DNA of 64,000 nt from Atopsyche davidsoni (GCA_022113835.1 JAILWY010000020.1:1054001-1118000), one strand, 5' to 3'. Numbered from the stretch's first letter, positions 23,736 to 36,211 are shown. Notes: generated from the letters alone by a model not told the origin. Made by a program: numbers and translations.

Positions 23736-24140
23736 TTAGGTGTACAATTGGGTTTTAAAGGATTTTCAAGAGATGTCTTTACTAGTATAAAATCGAAACG
23801 GACAGTGTTGTAACTATACCCATCATTAGGCTTTCTTTTTCATTGTGTGTCATTTCGCTGAAGTGGAAACAACTTAGTTTTTGTGTGGCCCGAATGTGTC
23901 AACTTTTGTGCTAACAAAACACAATTTGCGACAAACTTGAAACGCTGAAATGGAAAGTCCTACCCCACCCGCCATATAGCCCAGACATTTCTCCTTCCGA
24001 CTACCATTTGTTTTCGTCGATGACGCAGGATGAAGAAGTCCAAAATTGGATCGATTCATGGATTGCATCAAAAGACACATCGTTTTTTCGCGATGGTATC
24101 CGAAAATTGCCAGAAAGATGGGAAAAAATAATCAATAAAT
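23736..24140 (+). pseudogene. Deleted mariner copy keeping 5' end and transposase C-terminus
   Basis: Begins TTAGGTGTACAATTGGG and is nearly collinear with the start of the 45909 element for about 200 bases. It then jumps to the transposase C-terminal region: VLPHPPYSPDI, then PSDYHLFSSMTQ, holding the third catalytic Asp. A second deletion fuses this to EEVQNWIDSWIASKD and RKLPERWEK, the family's usual C-terminus. The first two catalytic Asp residues and the DNA-binding half are gone. It is a non-autonomous deletion derivative. The matching 3' inverted terminus is not clearly visible. Confidence 0.85.
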
Positions 24141-24144
24141 TATT

Positions 24145-27100
24145 ATTATTTCATTTTTATTTGATTGAAATATTATATGAGTATTAAAACTATGATATAA
24201 AAATCGTTATTCGTTGATAAAATTTGATTTAAGCTTCTTTGCTGAAAGACAATATTTACATACGCATCACATAAAAATAAATCAGGGATTTTTTTTAAAA
24301 GAAGGATTGTTTTGATATTTAATTAAATATGGATGATATCAAAAAGTACTGTCGTTTCGTTTTTATACGAAATACTTTATTTTTTAAAGCGTATTAAAGT
24401 AAAAAGTTACAGAATTATAACCTTACTTAGAGCGCGGTCGTGTTACTTTTACCATAATCTCAGTTATGTTTTTGTCCAAAACTTAAGACTTACCTTAGTG
24501 TCTATCACGAAAACAGCCCCTGTAAAGAAGCAGATCAAAATACATAAAGTTTATCTTAAAAAAAAAAACCAGTCAAAATAAAAGCACAGAGTAAACTTTA
24601 AAAACAAAACTTTTAGTAAGCATTTTTGGAAAGTCTTATAATAATTTAATTTATGTAAATTTTGTGGTTTCTTCGCAGTTTTTTTTGATAATTATGTACT
24701 TGAAAAAAAAACATTTTTAATAAAAAAAAATACTTGAAAAGACAAGTTAAAATTTAAACAGACAATTGCGTCTATCTTTGCAAGCAGTTCAAAACTAAAG
24801 GGAGGTTTTGGTCCAAATTGTTACGTCTCCAGTATTTGCATTTTCATGGGATATTTATGTGATTGGTGATGGCATTAGTTTTTATATAAAACTTATATCC
24901 CTAGCGTATATTCCTTACTGTAGTTTGATAGTAACATTAAACAATGTTTTGCATTCATTTTAACAAAATAATTTGATCAATAATATTATTTTTACAATAG
25001 TTTTTAAAACAAAAAATCTTAAATATTTTATATAATAAACTGGCGTCATAAAATCCATATGGTGCTTTTATGTATTAATGTGTTTTTTATTGTATAAATT
25101 TTATATTTTATTCGGTAAGTATTAATTTTATAGCATTTATATAAAATAATATCGATCATAACAAACGTTTTATCTGCGTGGTTAAATATAATATTATTTG
25201 AAATATTTCTATAATCTCATTTTTAGTGCATTTTTGTATGAACGAGGAAACAGCCATAAAACTGACGCAAATCCATAAAATATACGAGATATATTTATGA
25301 AAGAGAATCGCTCCTCTAAGACCAATATTCAACCCTAATATTTCAAATTACACAATCAACCATTATATAATAGAGTTCTAAAATAAAAATTTATATCTTC
25401 ATATTATATATCAATTTGAATATTGCATTTAAAGTGCATTTTGGTCTGTAGGTTTTTGCAAAATATATTTTAGATAATCACTTCACACACGAAACGATGA
25501 GAATAATCTTTATAATATAAAAGAGCAAATTCAATTATTTACATTTCACACATAGCGAATTTCAAACTTTTAAGATAGCAGAAACATGAGATTTTTCCAG
25601 AATAAACGCGGCACAACATCCAGAATGAATCCATGCATTTAATAAAAATACTCAAATATAGTTATTCCATACAAAAAGGTTTCACTTTGCTCCAGCCGGA
25701 TATGAACCGAGCGCAGAGCCATGTAAATCATGGCACTCGCTTTTATCTCTTTGCAGCCTGCACACGAAGTAAGGCCCCGGCTTTATGAGTGTGCAACCCC
25801 AAACGCTTTGTTAAACAGCAGCCGACCATCTAAAGCTACTTTTTACACTCCTGCTTTAAATTTGGTATTCATCGTGAAAGTGCTTTCGGACGAAGTGAAA
25901 ACCTCTCGTGCGCTTAATACTAAATTGTTGTAATAAAGTTTTGGTCTTGATATAAAACTGCTTTTGTTTGGAAATGCTGCTATATTGTCATGATGTGTGA
26001 CAATCGCATATTTTTAATATTAACAAGCGATAAAGGCACTGTATAGATTTGTTTGCGTAAGCCACGTACAATATTCGGATAATCGAGGAATTGGCATAAA
26101 AAATCCTCTACATTAAGCGAAACCTCGTCATTTTCATGTGTGAGTCGTTTTCATAAATATTTTTTAAGAAAAAAAAAAAAAAAAACTTAATTTATAAAAG
26201 CTCACCCTATATTTTAAAATTCATCCCTTTATTCCTGAAGTCTCGACTAAAACAGCGCAAAGATATTCTGACAAGGGTATATTACAATCTCCTGAAGAGT
26301 TTCGAGCAATTAGTCTCTCCACTCGAGTCCTCCTGCCCCACCTGCCCACACCTGCACCGCCTATAAACTGCATTTAATCACCTGCATTCTGATTCAAGGA
26401 GACAGCTTGCATATTGTCATTTACATTTTAACGTCAAAAAAATGCTTTACATGACAAAAAAGATATGCAGAGAGTGAAAATGTTTATATAATTTTTTTTT
26501 AAAAATGTGACGCAATCGTTTCGCGCTTTTTTCGAAATCACTTCAGAGTTCATTTGCTTTTGAAAATATTCAAATATTTGAAAAAGTGTTTGGCGTTTTT
26601 TTTCGAAGTTACGTCAGAATTTCTACAATGCACGTGTTAATATATTAAAAGATAAAAATATATGAACTTTTTTTCGTTTGAGGTGTTTTTTTTTTTAATC
26701 CAGATTAATGAAGAGGATCTAAAAGGGTTAACACGAACACGAATAAAGTAAAATTTACTTAAATCTTTTATTTTGTTCGTTTTGCCTTTTTTGCCGGCAC
26801 GTCGAGTTGGAAATGAAACTTTTTGCAGATTTGGAAAAAATGTCTCAAATTGTGACATTTTTTTAAAAGAAAATAAACTCGTATTTCAGCGAAAAATTTC
26901 AACCCTTTAAGGACAACATGAATCATCGTATTTTTTTTTTTAATTTGGTAAAGTATTGTCATGCTTTTGACGACTTTGCGAGTATTTTTAAAATAGGTTA
27001 ATTTTGAAATCATTTGTTCCGTAGTTCTCCATTTCATAAATAATAAACAAACAAAAAAAACACGTTTTCAAAAACAAATGATTTTATCACTTATAAATAC

Positions 27101-27205
27101 AGCCGTTTGCTCTCGCGAAGGCATTTAATGGTTTCAAATATTTATTGTTCCAAACAACAACCCTACTCAACCTTCTTCCGTTACAGGTTTAGGTTGTAGA
27201 AAGGT
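24145..27205. other. Long AT-rich interval, no gene recognised
   Basis: Very A/T-rich. A half-SINE-like box B (CGGTTCATATCCGGCTGG, minus strand, about 25692-25710) is the only hint of structure and too short to call. No exon chain found. Confidence 0.45.
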
Positions 27206-27211
27206 AATATT

Positions 27212-27300
27212 GGTAATGACCGCTCCGTGGTTTGGTGGTTAATATGCTAACTTGTCGGCCATGGCAGATCCCAAGTTCGAATGTGGGTAAAGCGATTGTT
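27212..27300 (+). repeat. tRNA-derived SINE head
   Basis: Box A GTGGTTTGGTGGTTAATATG is followed by box B AAGTTCGAATGTGGG at normal pol III spacing, then an unrelated AT-rich body. The T-arm pairs imperfectly, so this is SINE or tRNA-pseudogene sequence rather than a working tRNA. Confidence 0.55.
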
Positions 27301-27304
27301 AACT

Positions 27305-28180
27305 AACTTAAATTATGGAGTCGAGTCAATTTTAATAAATTTTATTTGATAAAAATTTATTTTCATTCATTACACAAAACCAATAAAAAAACAATCCCGT
27401 TTATAAGAAATATTAAAATAAAAATGTATGGAACAAAAATTGATATTTATGCATTTTTAGTTTTATACAGTAAATAAAGCATTGTATTTTATTTTATTTT
27501 CATACGTTCACACCGTATTAAACATTTGTGTAATGTATTATAATTCTTTTCATGCAGCGGACCGACCCCCATTACGCTCCCCCGCGGATAAAGAAGACCC
27601 CATAAAACGATTTCCGATATTCAACGTGTATTCTACTTCCAAAGGAAGTGCAAAAAACCGGAAATGCCCGAAGCGTTATTGAATTTCGCGCGCATTCTCT
27701 CGGGGCGGCCCAATTACAAATGTCAGTGTTGCAATACTGATATTGAATTAATGTTATTGTTTTTGAAATATCATACTACGTATGAGCTTGATTTATAAAT
27801 AAAAAAATAATTAAATACAAATGCAACACAAAGCCGTTTGTATAAAATAAATCTGCTTTTCGAAAAACATACAGTCTGTATATTTATAAAAAAAATTCAG
27901 TCTTTACATTTTATAAAGCAGAATTATTTAAAGTACAAATGACATGTTTCCATTTCCATACCATTTATAAAATATTGTACTTTGCTTTTTTACATACATC
28001 TATATCTACAATACATTACTAGGAAGAATTTATATTTGAATGGTTAATGGTCAAAGTGGGTTATGAATGATCTACTTTTATATATACTTTTCGGCTAAAA
28101 GATATTTTGCCTTGTATAATGCTGTTTGGAAATCTATGCTACAAAGCGATTGTGAATGCTTTTTTTTTCGTAAAAGCAGT
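27305..28180. other. Interval without recognised gene
   Basis: AT-rich with a GC-richer patch at 27555-27710. Nothing supported. Confidence 0.45.
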
Positions 28181-28189
28181 GGCGGCGCA

Positions 28190-28780
28190 CGTCCGAGGGG
28201 ACGTCACAATCAATGTTCCAAAATACCCTCACTGCATAATTCAGCGATCCTCCAATATTTACATTTCCGTACAAATACCATCGGTTGCGAACACCTGTGG
28301 TCCTCATGTATATCACGGGATTATGCACAGGGTTGCCACATAAAAAAAAACGATTCGTCGTTTTATTTTATTCCTATTTTGTTATTTTACAATCCCACCC
28401 GGCTTTCTCGAATACCTTAAATATTTTATAACGAACTTCCTTCACCCCATAATTAAGTGCTGCTCGTGTATTTACATTTCCGTACAAATACCATCGGTTG
28501 CGAACACCTGTGATCCTCGTGTGTTACGGGATTACGCCCAGGGTTGCCACAAAAAAAAAACAATACATTTTATTAAATATTTAACTTTTTCTTTTTTTAT
28601 TTTGCTAACTTTTAATATCTATACGTAAATAAATTAAAACTTCTGCTCAACTCTTATGAATTCCTGAAATATTTTATTGCGTATCTCTTTCGCTGCATAC
28701 TTTAGTGTTGCCCGTGTACACGTCGTGCTCTTTGTGCATAATACAAGAAATTGTAAAGGGAAGCCACAAAATTAAATATT
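28190..28780 (+). repeat. Tandem repeat, about 213-250 bp period, three decaying units
   Basis: Units centred at 28260, 28474 and about 28720. The first two share ACATTTCCGTACAAATACCA, TCGGTTGCGAACACCTGTG, a CACGGGATTA-like word and CAGGGTTGCCACA followed by an A-run. The offset between units one and two is 213 bases. The third keeps only the CTGCATA, GTGTTGCCCGTGTAC and GCCACAAAA landmarks. No coding frame is shared. Confidence 0.75.
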
Positions 28781-29170
28781 GAATTTTAAAATTAATTTTA
28801 TTACATCAATAAATATATATACATATATATCATGTTTTTTAATGTTATTTTTAAATCAATAAAATTTATTTTATTTATATTTCATAAATCTTTGTTTATG
28901 TATCTTTACTTCTATGGTTAATATAAGATTAAGTGTGCAGATTATTTTTTTTGAAGTTTTGTAATTTTTTAAATATTTTTTCCCACTACCAAATGATAGA
29001 TTAATCCAAAAATCCAATATCCGACAATATATCATATCATATCATAGGGGCTTTTTTCATACTATTTTTTTTATTACATAAATGCAAAATAAGCCCGAAA
29101 ACTTTGGTTTGAGCTCTATCCTTTATTAGAAGTATAATTGAGCTATATTTTAAGAATACAAATAAATATG

Positions 29171-29215
29171 CTTCCAGGGCAGAAAACATCGACCACCTCA
29201 ACATCCAAGAAGCCA
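29171..29215 (+). repeat. AB module copy
   Basis: CAGAAAACATCGACC followed by TCAACATCCAAGAAGCC. This is box B with the end of box A; the CTGAAGATGG part is lost. Confidence 0.5.
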
Positions 29216-29364
29216 CAAGATCGCCTGCCAATCTTAACAGCGTGCCATTTAGCACAAAACAAATTTGAATTTGAAACCATCAATTTTATACCACATAATA
29301 GCATTGAAAACGGAAACCGCAAAGAACCCCAGCGGAATTTAAACATTTGCATTTCCGAGTAAAA

Positions 29365-29400
29365 GCCTCCGAGGCTCGGGGCAAACCGAGCCCCCGAGGC
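29365..29400. repeat. GC-rich hairpin
   Basis: Fifteen-base arms (GCCTCCGAGGCTCGG and CCGAGCCCCCGAGGC) pair at 13 of 15 positions around a 6-base loop. It lies in a GC-rich patch, 29360-29500, otherwise lacking recognised features. Could be structural RNA or simply a GC palindrome. Confidence 0.6.
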
Positions 29401-29584
29401 CTCCCGGGGGGGACAAGGAACACTCAAGCCCAGGCGCCCTGGGGTCCTCGGTTCCGCCTCCTGTTTTCCCGACAGGCGGCGGCAACCGCTCACGGGAGCT
29501 ATTTACAAATCAAAATATAAATGGCAACAAGATTTGTACCTGTAAAAACATTTCTAAGATGCTAAAGTGGCTTTTTGGTCAGCC

Positions 29585-29627
29585 AAGCTTCGGAGCCGGC
29601 ACTGGCACCGTTTTCAGGGAGTTTTTA
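29585..29627 (-). repeat. AB module, box A only
   Basis: Minus strand: AAACTCCCTGAAAACGG, then a GC-rich inverted spacer and CTCCGAAGC. It matches the box A layout including the A-rich lead and TCCC. Confidence 0.4.
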
Positions 29628-29924
29628 AAATAATATTAGAAAACTATAACAACTGCTGTTTGACAGCAACCTAACCTATAAACAAACCAAAAAAAAGTAT
29701 ATAATTAAATAACATCTATTAATTAAATAATACAAAAATCTAAGAGATTACATATTGCTTTTCAAATGCTTCTTTAGACTTTCGCTCATGAAAAGTCATT
29801 GAAAACAGCGTTTGTATATTTATAACCATATATCCAAAACCATAATAACCACGACTGGGAAAACATAATTGTAAAAGTATTTATTTCGATGGAATCCAGC
29901 ATGTAGTATTTTATAAAAACGCTG

Positions 29925-30040
29925 CTTTCTTGGGGGGTTGCAAACCATTTTTTTATGAGCGACGTTTCGCTTCCAGTAAGATTTCAGACCCATGTACAGG
30001 AACTTTAAATCAAACACGGCTCAATACCCAAGAAGCAGCC
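29925..30040. repeat. AB modules on both strands
   Basis: Minus-strand copy 29925-29995 has box A GGTCTGAAATC, GAAGCGAAACGTCGC, and box B GCAACCCCCCAAGAAAGCAG. Plus-strand box B at 30016-30040 reads GGCTCAATACCCAAGAAGCA. The two are about 20 bases apart. Confidence 0.6.
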
Positions 30041-30327
30041 GCCAAAATGTGAGAGCACATTTTATATATTTCTCGTTTTTCAATAATCCGTTCATTTTTT
30101 TTATATCAAAAGTATTAGCATTTTATAATGAAAATATTCAAAAAATATGCAAATATTTGAGATGTCTAGACTGGGTTGTGTTTTATGTTTGTTGTGCCTA
30201 AATATATGCGATTGTATATAGTTTCATCCATGTCTCTGTACATTCGTATCCTGAGACGTGGCGAGGTCAACTTTTATAGCTTGTAAAACACGATTCTGGT
30301 ATAAATTCAAATATTCACGACAGCCTC

Positions 30328-30368
30328 CGCGACCATCAAAGCCAATTTCAGGACTTCCTGAAACCGCC
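30328..30368 (-). repeat. AB module, box A variant
   Basis: Minus strand: GGTTTCAGGAAGTCCTGAAA then TTGGCTTTGATGGTCG and GAGGCTGTCG. It shares the TTTCAGGAAGTCCTGAAATT lead with the plus-strand copy at 35131. Confidence 0.45.
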
Positions 30369-31093
30369 TTGAGATCAGATACAGCTAATCACATAAAGCA
30401 AACAATACCACTTCGTTATACGTGTATTGAATGTAAAATGTTTAATATGAAATATCATCGGTTTTTGTATAAAAGAGAAAATTTTAGTACTTCCTGAAAA
30501 CAGCTCCGAATTTATATTTTTAATAAATAATTAATTAATGCAAGGAATGTACTCCGTAGTATGTGGTTTATTTTGTATATTGAGGACCAACCCCCTAATT
30601 TACACCTATCGTTTATGGGGTCAAGAGTGCACAGTGCTTTAGACAGCTTCGTGTACATTCAAATTATACAGCGTGCTACGTTTATAAGTGATGCTGTACA
30701 CGGTGCTTGAAGTGTTTACTACAACCACAAGTAATTTTATAAATCATTGTCCAAAATGTAAAACTCGCTACATTACTTATGGTGTTTTTTTTTTTTTTTT
30801 TACAGGTGTGACACGAGCCATATCGCCATATACCGACACCTGTTATATTATGTAAGTCAAAGTTTTATTTTTATAATCTTCGCAAAAGGATCGCATCCGG
30901 TGCTTCGAATGAACCGGCTGTTTCGTACCACCCCACGAGGGAGCGTGATAAATCCATGGACGCTGAAGGGTAGAGGGTTGGGGGATGGCGGTGACGTCAG
31001 GTCACCTTGAGCGGGAGGCTATGCAAATCAAACGAGCGGGACGAGGTGACTCCCGCCCTCCTCGCACACTGAATGCATCCCCCGTGCTGAATC

Positions 31094-31139
31094 GTGCTGA
31101 ATGAGGTTCTAAAACCTTCGCTTCATCTGCATTCAGCAC
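31094..31139. repeat. Hairpin with nested stem
   Basis: GTGCTGAATG pairs exactly with CATTCAGCAC, and inside it AGGTT pairs with AACCT around a 4-base loop. A direct repeat of CGTGCTGAAT precedes it. Structure is plain; function is not known. Confidence 0.6.
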
Positions 31140-32690
31140 CGAACGACCCCATAGTCTGTGCTGCCTCGTTAAAGTCATCAATAGAGCGTTGCCCCAATTA
31201 GAATTAGAATTAGAAGTAATATCTCTCTTCTCTGACGCGTTTGCATTCTTAGCATTTATCAAAAATATATTTTGCGTCCATATATTATCGAATATTTTAA
31301 CGGGTGAGAATTTGAACCAAAATTTCTTTATAAACTCTGCATACATTTTTTAATCCCAATATATCCATATTGTATGATAATTCATGATCTCGAAAAGTTA
31401 TATTAAACTATCTTTGGCATATATATTTCACCATTTTTTATTATACTGTAATTTATTTTATCTGTGATTGATTTATGTTTATTCAATAATATAAATATTT
31501 GAACAAAAAAACTTCATCATATAGAGTTCTATCATATATTTCTTTTATTCTGGTTTATATTTGATCTGTATTTTTTTAATAAAATAGTAGTAGTAGATTA
31601 TTTGACAAAATGCAATCTTGAATAATAATAATGCGGATGTGCTACTTAATGCGTTTCCGGTATTCACATGGTGTATCCAGGGAAATTATAAAATGGTATT
31701 GTTACCTTGAAACGATTTACGGCTTTAATTAAAATGGACTGAAAAACATTTTCCCTCGATCTTAGGGCACTTCCGCGTTCCGTTGCGTAGCCTGAGTGAC
31801 GTCACCGGCATTGTGATTATTAACGCGCAGTTCGTTTGTTTTACGACCCTTCCGAGGGGGTGTGTGGGGGGGGAGGGGGGGGGGGGGCTGAAGCATGGCC
31901 TCATAGGAATATTTACGCGTTACTAGAATATTAGTTTTGCGTAAGGACCCAGCGGCGGATGTGAGGAATTACTTACAAACTGAAAAATACAATAACATAG
32001 AATATTACGAGGAGGAAAATAAAATGCAGACGTTTGATTTATTAATCTAGTATATCATTTACAGCAGGCCAGTGACATGATAAAGTTTTTTTCTAGAAAA
32101 TAAATTTATGCGTACAAATAATAAAAACCATATCACGAACATACTATACATCATTTAAGCGTAATTTTTAATGAATAAAATGTACGAAAGCGCAAAAATT
32201 GTATGTACCTTTGATTGCTTTTACGGACCGCATGCCACTGATTTGAATAATTAAAAACATTTGCTTATCCATATAAGGGTTCGTCTCTAATGTGTGACGT
32301 AAGCACACCATGTCGAGCTACCCTTAACTTCCATGCCGGCCCTGATTCATCCCCGTTTAGGCAAACTGAATTACTGTAACGAGCTGCTGAGTTTTTAACC
32401 ATCCGGAACCTACCCTTATATTTAGACAACACCGTGTGTATATGAATATTTAATAGTTTAATTCCAATCGTTACAATTAATCATCTAGTTGTCAAAAAAA
32501 ATATGACAAATCGAACATCATTTCAAGCTGACAAAGCGTTGATACATTTTTTAAAAATTTAATTAGATTGAAGATATTTATACTTGGCAATACTCAATAA
32601 GTCAGCGTCTTCTTGTTCCGCGGAAACTATAAATTCTTAAGAGATTTGAAGATCTGAAAAGTAATAAGTTATCTAAGTTCCAACTAAAGC
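31140..32690. other. Interval without recognised gene; poly-G tract inside
   Basis: AT-rich DNA with a G-run at 31854-31888. No exon or RNA gene recognised. Confidence 0.45.
31854..31888 (+). repeat. Poly-G tract, G-quadruplex potential
   Basis: Runs of 5, 8 and 13 G separated by TGTGT and A, giving ample G-tracts for a quadruplex. A TGACGTCA octamer lies about 50 bases upstream. Confidence 0.8.
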
Positions 32691-32691
32691 A

Positions 32692-32716
32692 GCGCTTCTC
32701 AAACGGTGTGCCCCGC
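32692..32716 (+). mobile_element. Possible hAT terminus
   Basis: CAGCGCTTCTCAAACGGTGT followed by GCCCCGCC resembles the terminal inverted repeat of many insect hAT elements. No partner end or 8-bp duplication was found, so it may be a fragment. Confidence 0.35.
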
Positions 32717-32867
32717 CACTGAATAATTCTAAACTTACCGTAACTTAGCTTGTATTATTTTAATGAATGAATAATTACGTTTTAAAAACAACGAATGCTT
32801 CAATGAATATTATTTTATATATAAAAATTATCAATGCGTCTAAAAAAAATTATTTTCATCATCAGGG

Positions 32868-32910
32868 GTATTTTGAAGAAGGCTCCAATACTGGAACCGA
32901 AACGTCAAAT
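32868..32910 (+). repeat. AB module, box A with paired spacer
   Basis: TTTTGAAGAAGGCTCC, loop AATACT, then GGAACCGAAACGTC. GGCTCC and GGAACC pair at 5 of 6 positions, so a short stem sits between the two conserved words. Confidence 0.6.
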
Positions 32911-33199
32911 GCAGCACAACTTGCTTACTACACTTTTCAGGTAGTATATACGTGACGCAATCACTTCAGAAGCTGCAGAGTTAGAGCAAATGAAAATCTC
33001 AGAAGCTTCAATCACTCAGTCTCACCAACCGACCAAAAGCAATTATTCCGGAGTCGGGAACTCCCCTCTCGATAGTCAACTTGGCCTGGCCCTCGGCGCC
33101 AGACGGTGACGTCACACCACTCCGCACTCCGTCTTCAGATAAATTGACTTCCGGTGCATCAGAGCCCGTCGCAGAGACGTTTGAACTTTGGTGCATCCA

Positions 33200-34205
33200 T
33201 GACGGAAAAAAATATACATCGATGCTTGTAATAGCGAACGGGACTGTACACCAAATAATATATACAATTCCGGGTCCAGCTCAGTAGAAATACTCTTGTA
33301 TAAAACTGTGCAAAGCCCGAACGAATGGGCTTTTATTACGAGATCCGACACAACTTTTATAGAGAGCCTAGCATTGGCTTGCTGAATCACCAACTAGCGT
33401 ACAATCTTCTGGATATAAACCTCCTTCTAAAGTGATAGGCAGTGCTGGTCACATCCCCACCAAGTCACAAAGTCTCTGTACACATCAAGTTGGCATGCGT
33501 TGGACAAGACGTCTACAATCGTTTACTCCAAAGTCATGTAACCTAACCTAACCTGCTCGTGACATCCCCGTTGATTCCCAATAGAAGACAATACATAGTC
33601 GTTGTCACCAAAACTAGCTGATCTGGTATTTCTTCTTGGTGTATTGTGAGTAACGGAAAATATGGGAGTTTAATCGATGTAAAACTAAGAGCCGACTGCC
33701 GAGGTGAGACGACAAAATTAACGATACACGCAACAATATAATAAAAATAATTGTGGTTCTTATAAAAAAATACTATACTAGTAGGTTTTTTGCTGTATCA
33801 AAAGTAGTTTTAAACAATAAAAAATACTCACAAGCAAATTCGATTCACGTGGATTCACGCAATCGTCTTATTTGAGTGAATGTTTATTCAACTGTTACGT
33901 TAATCGGTATATTAGATTTCTGCGGAAGGCTGTAATTACATTAGGAGTTTTAGAATATTCTCGGATCTCCTGTTTTACCTTTGTATCTCGCTTACAAAGC
34001 AATTGTTAATCGGAAATATTATTGAATGAACGAGTCCATCAATCCACGCAAGAATTTCCAAACCCACGTGAACATTTTCCGGTTCACGAATAATCGCATT
34101 GAAATGAAAATTTAGTCTTAATGAAGCGAGTACTCAGCCGTGGCTTTCATATCTCGTAGTAGCAGAATCGCTGATAATACCTGAATGTTCTTGCTGAATA
34201 AATGT
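33200..34205. other. Interval without recognised gene
   Basis: No feature supported. A short CCTAA-type run (TAACCTAACCTAACC near 33539) is too brief to call telomeric. Confidence 0.45.
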
Positions 34206-34210
34206 ATCAA

Positions 34211-34500
34211 TCTATTCTGAAACCAGCTGTTTATTTTCAGGTTCATTCCTGAAACACTCGCGTTTCAGGAATTTTTCAATTACTGGCATAGGCTCATATT
34301 TTAACTTAATAATCGGAGATTTCGAATATATATTGAAACCAGCTGTTAATTTTCCTAAAAAAAAAACATTTTTCAGTGACGAAATCAGTATTCAGTTATA
34401 ACTTTTCATACTTCACTAGACTGACTTGTTTTTTTTCATAATCTAGATTCTGAATATATTCTGAAACCAGCTGCCATTTTCAGGATAATTTTTGAAATTT
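34211..34500 (+). repeat. Three imperfect tandem units, about 116-128 bp
   Basis: GAAACCAGCTG recurs at about 34219, 34335 and 34463, each preceded by an ATATT-like lead and followed by a TTTTC word. The first unit also contains the palindrome-like TTCCTGAAACACTCGCGTTT. Units are well diverged. Confidence 0.55.
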
Positions 34501-35130
34501 TTTAATATCTCATGTTTAACATATTACAAAATATCAATATGTGTAAGTGAAATAATCTACAATTCATATTCAAAGATCGTTATGAATATTGACATTGGTT
34601 ACGCACTTGCATACGACAATTCTAATTCGAGCCCCATACAGACCCACGGTGGTCAAAAAAAAACAAAAACACCAAACTGCGATATGATATGATGAATTGT
34701 GAATTGACGTGCAAAAGTAATAAAAAACAAATTTAATAAATCATCAAGAAAATTTCAACCCTTGAATTTTTAAAAAAAAACTTTCAAATCAAACTCGACA
34801 GTGGTTAGAAATATGTGTATATATATTTAAACCATTGTGATTTTTAACTAGAGCGTCTTTTACGACCGTTGAATGGACGATCCTGGGACTTGCCTCTTAA
34901 GGTTATCTCGCGTTAACAACGTTAAATAAACCAATAAATCAACCTTACAACTAAGATAATTCAGTATACGCGTAATCCATGCCGCGAGCTCCTTGGCCCA
35001 AATTCAATTTTCCTTACAGAATAATTGCTATCTCGATTCACTTGGCATTGTGAACTCGGGGGTGGGGGGTTGAGGGGGCGCACCTACTTAATTAGGGGGT
35101 GATTAATTGCGGCGGAGCGTCTGAGTGGCT

Positions 35131-35245
35131 TTCAGGAAGTCCTGAAATTGGCCTTGAGAGCAGGAAGTACTGATACAGCGGATACTGCACAACAACACAT
35201 GAAGTTTTCCATTGAGACCACAAAATCTGCATTCCGATGGACAAA
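35131..35245. repeat. Two AB modules, opposite strands
   Basis: Plus strand 35131-35180: TTTCAGGAAGTCCTGAAATT, then GGCCTTGAGAGCAGGAAG. Minus strand about 35195-35245: TTTTGTGGTCTCAATGG, AAAACTTCATG and TGTTGTTGTGC, aligning with the copy at 21023-21080. Confidence 0.4.
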
Positions 35246-36124
35246 AGTACGAAGCACAATTCTATTTGATCTCCAACAGGCTAGTTTAATTTTTAATCCA
35301 CCATATTGAAATAAAAAAAATCCGAATGACTAGAGGCTACGATCATTTTCATTTTTTAATGGTTTTTCTGTTATTTTTTTAACTTTTCATAAAAACTTAC
35401 GTAAAAATGATGTATATAAAAATAATAAAAAAATTCGATCAGTAAATCTTGCCAATGCTAAAATACATATTGAATCACTTTGTGCTTAATAGAAATCCTG
35501 ATAGATTTGGGCTGCCATTCGCGTTTGTTTATCCTCCTTTGAGTACACGTAATATTTTTCACATAAAGTACTAGGGAATTCACTTTCACGAGAATCCCAT
35601 TGTAATATACTGAATAATAATTCAGTGTTGCTGCGAATCGTACGTCCATATCAAATATTTAAAACAATTTACAATCATAAATAATATTTGCAAAACAGAA
35701 TACTTGATTTGTGTGGATTGAGTGTTAAGCACTCTATTCTCACTTGTTACGTTTATAATTTTATTCTGATTTCCCAAGACGTCTTTTATGCATCTATATT
35801 GAAAATCGGATATTATATTGATTCAATGAATTTATGAAAAAAACAATACATGGTATACAAACGATGTAATTATATTTAATCAATTAAAAATATATGAAAC
35901 AATTAGTTTCATATATATATTTTTTTTATGTGCCTTTCTTTTCGTCTCGCTGGCGAATCGCACAATAAAGCTGCGCCCTCGATTAAAGAGATGAAATTGA
36001 AAGAACCACATTTGAGAGAGAGCCTTTTTTTTTAAACCGGAAACTTTTTTTTTCAGTTGTTGTGTTTTTAGAGTTAAAAAAAAAGAAGTTTGATCGCATT
36101 GTTATTATAAATATTTTTGGGTGT

Positions 36125-36172
36125 TACGACGTTTCAGTTCTGGTACCATATCAATCTTCAGGGGTTTGAAAT
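36125..36172 (-). repeat. AB module, complete copy
   Basis: Minus strand: CCCCTGAAGATTG, GTACCAGAACT, GAAACGTCG, TAACACCCAA. Boxes A and B lie 30-40 bases apart. This is one of the best-preserved copies. Confidence 0.65.
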
Positions 36173-36211
36173 TGATTTTCGCATTTCACGGGCACCCATC
36201 GATCTAGCCCA

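Noticed and set aside
29143..29493. 116-codon minus-strand open frame
   Set aside because: Runs through the GC-rich hairpin block and an AB module; no domain or splice context.
33539..33555. CCTAA-type run resembling the insect telomere repeat
   Set aside because: Fewer than four units, easily chance.
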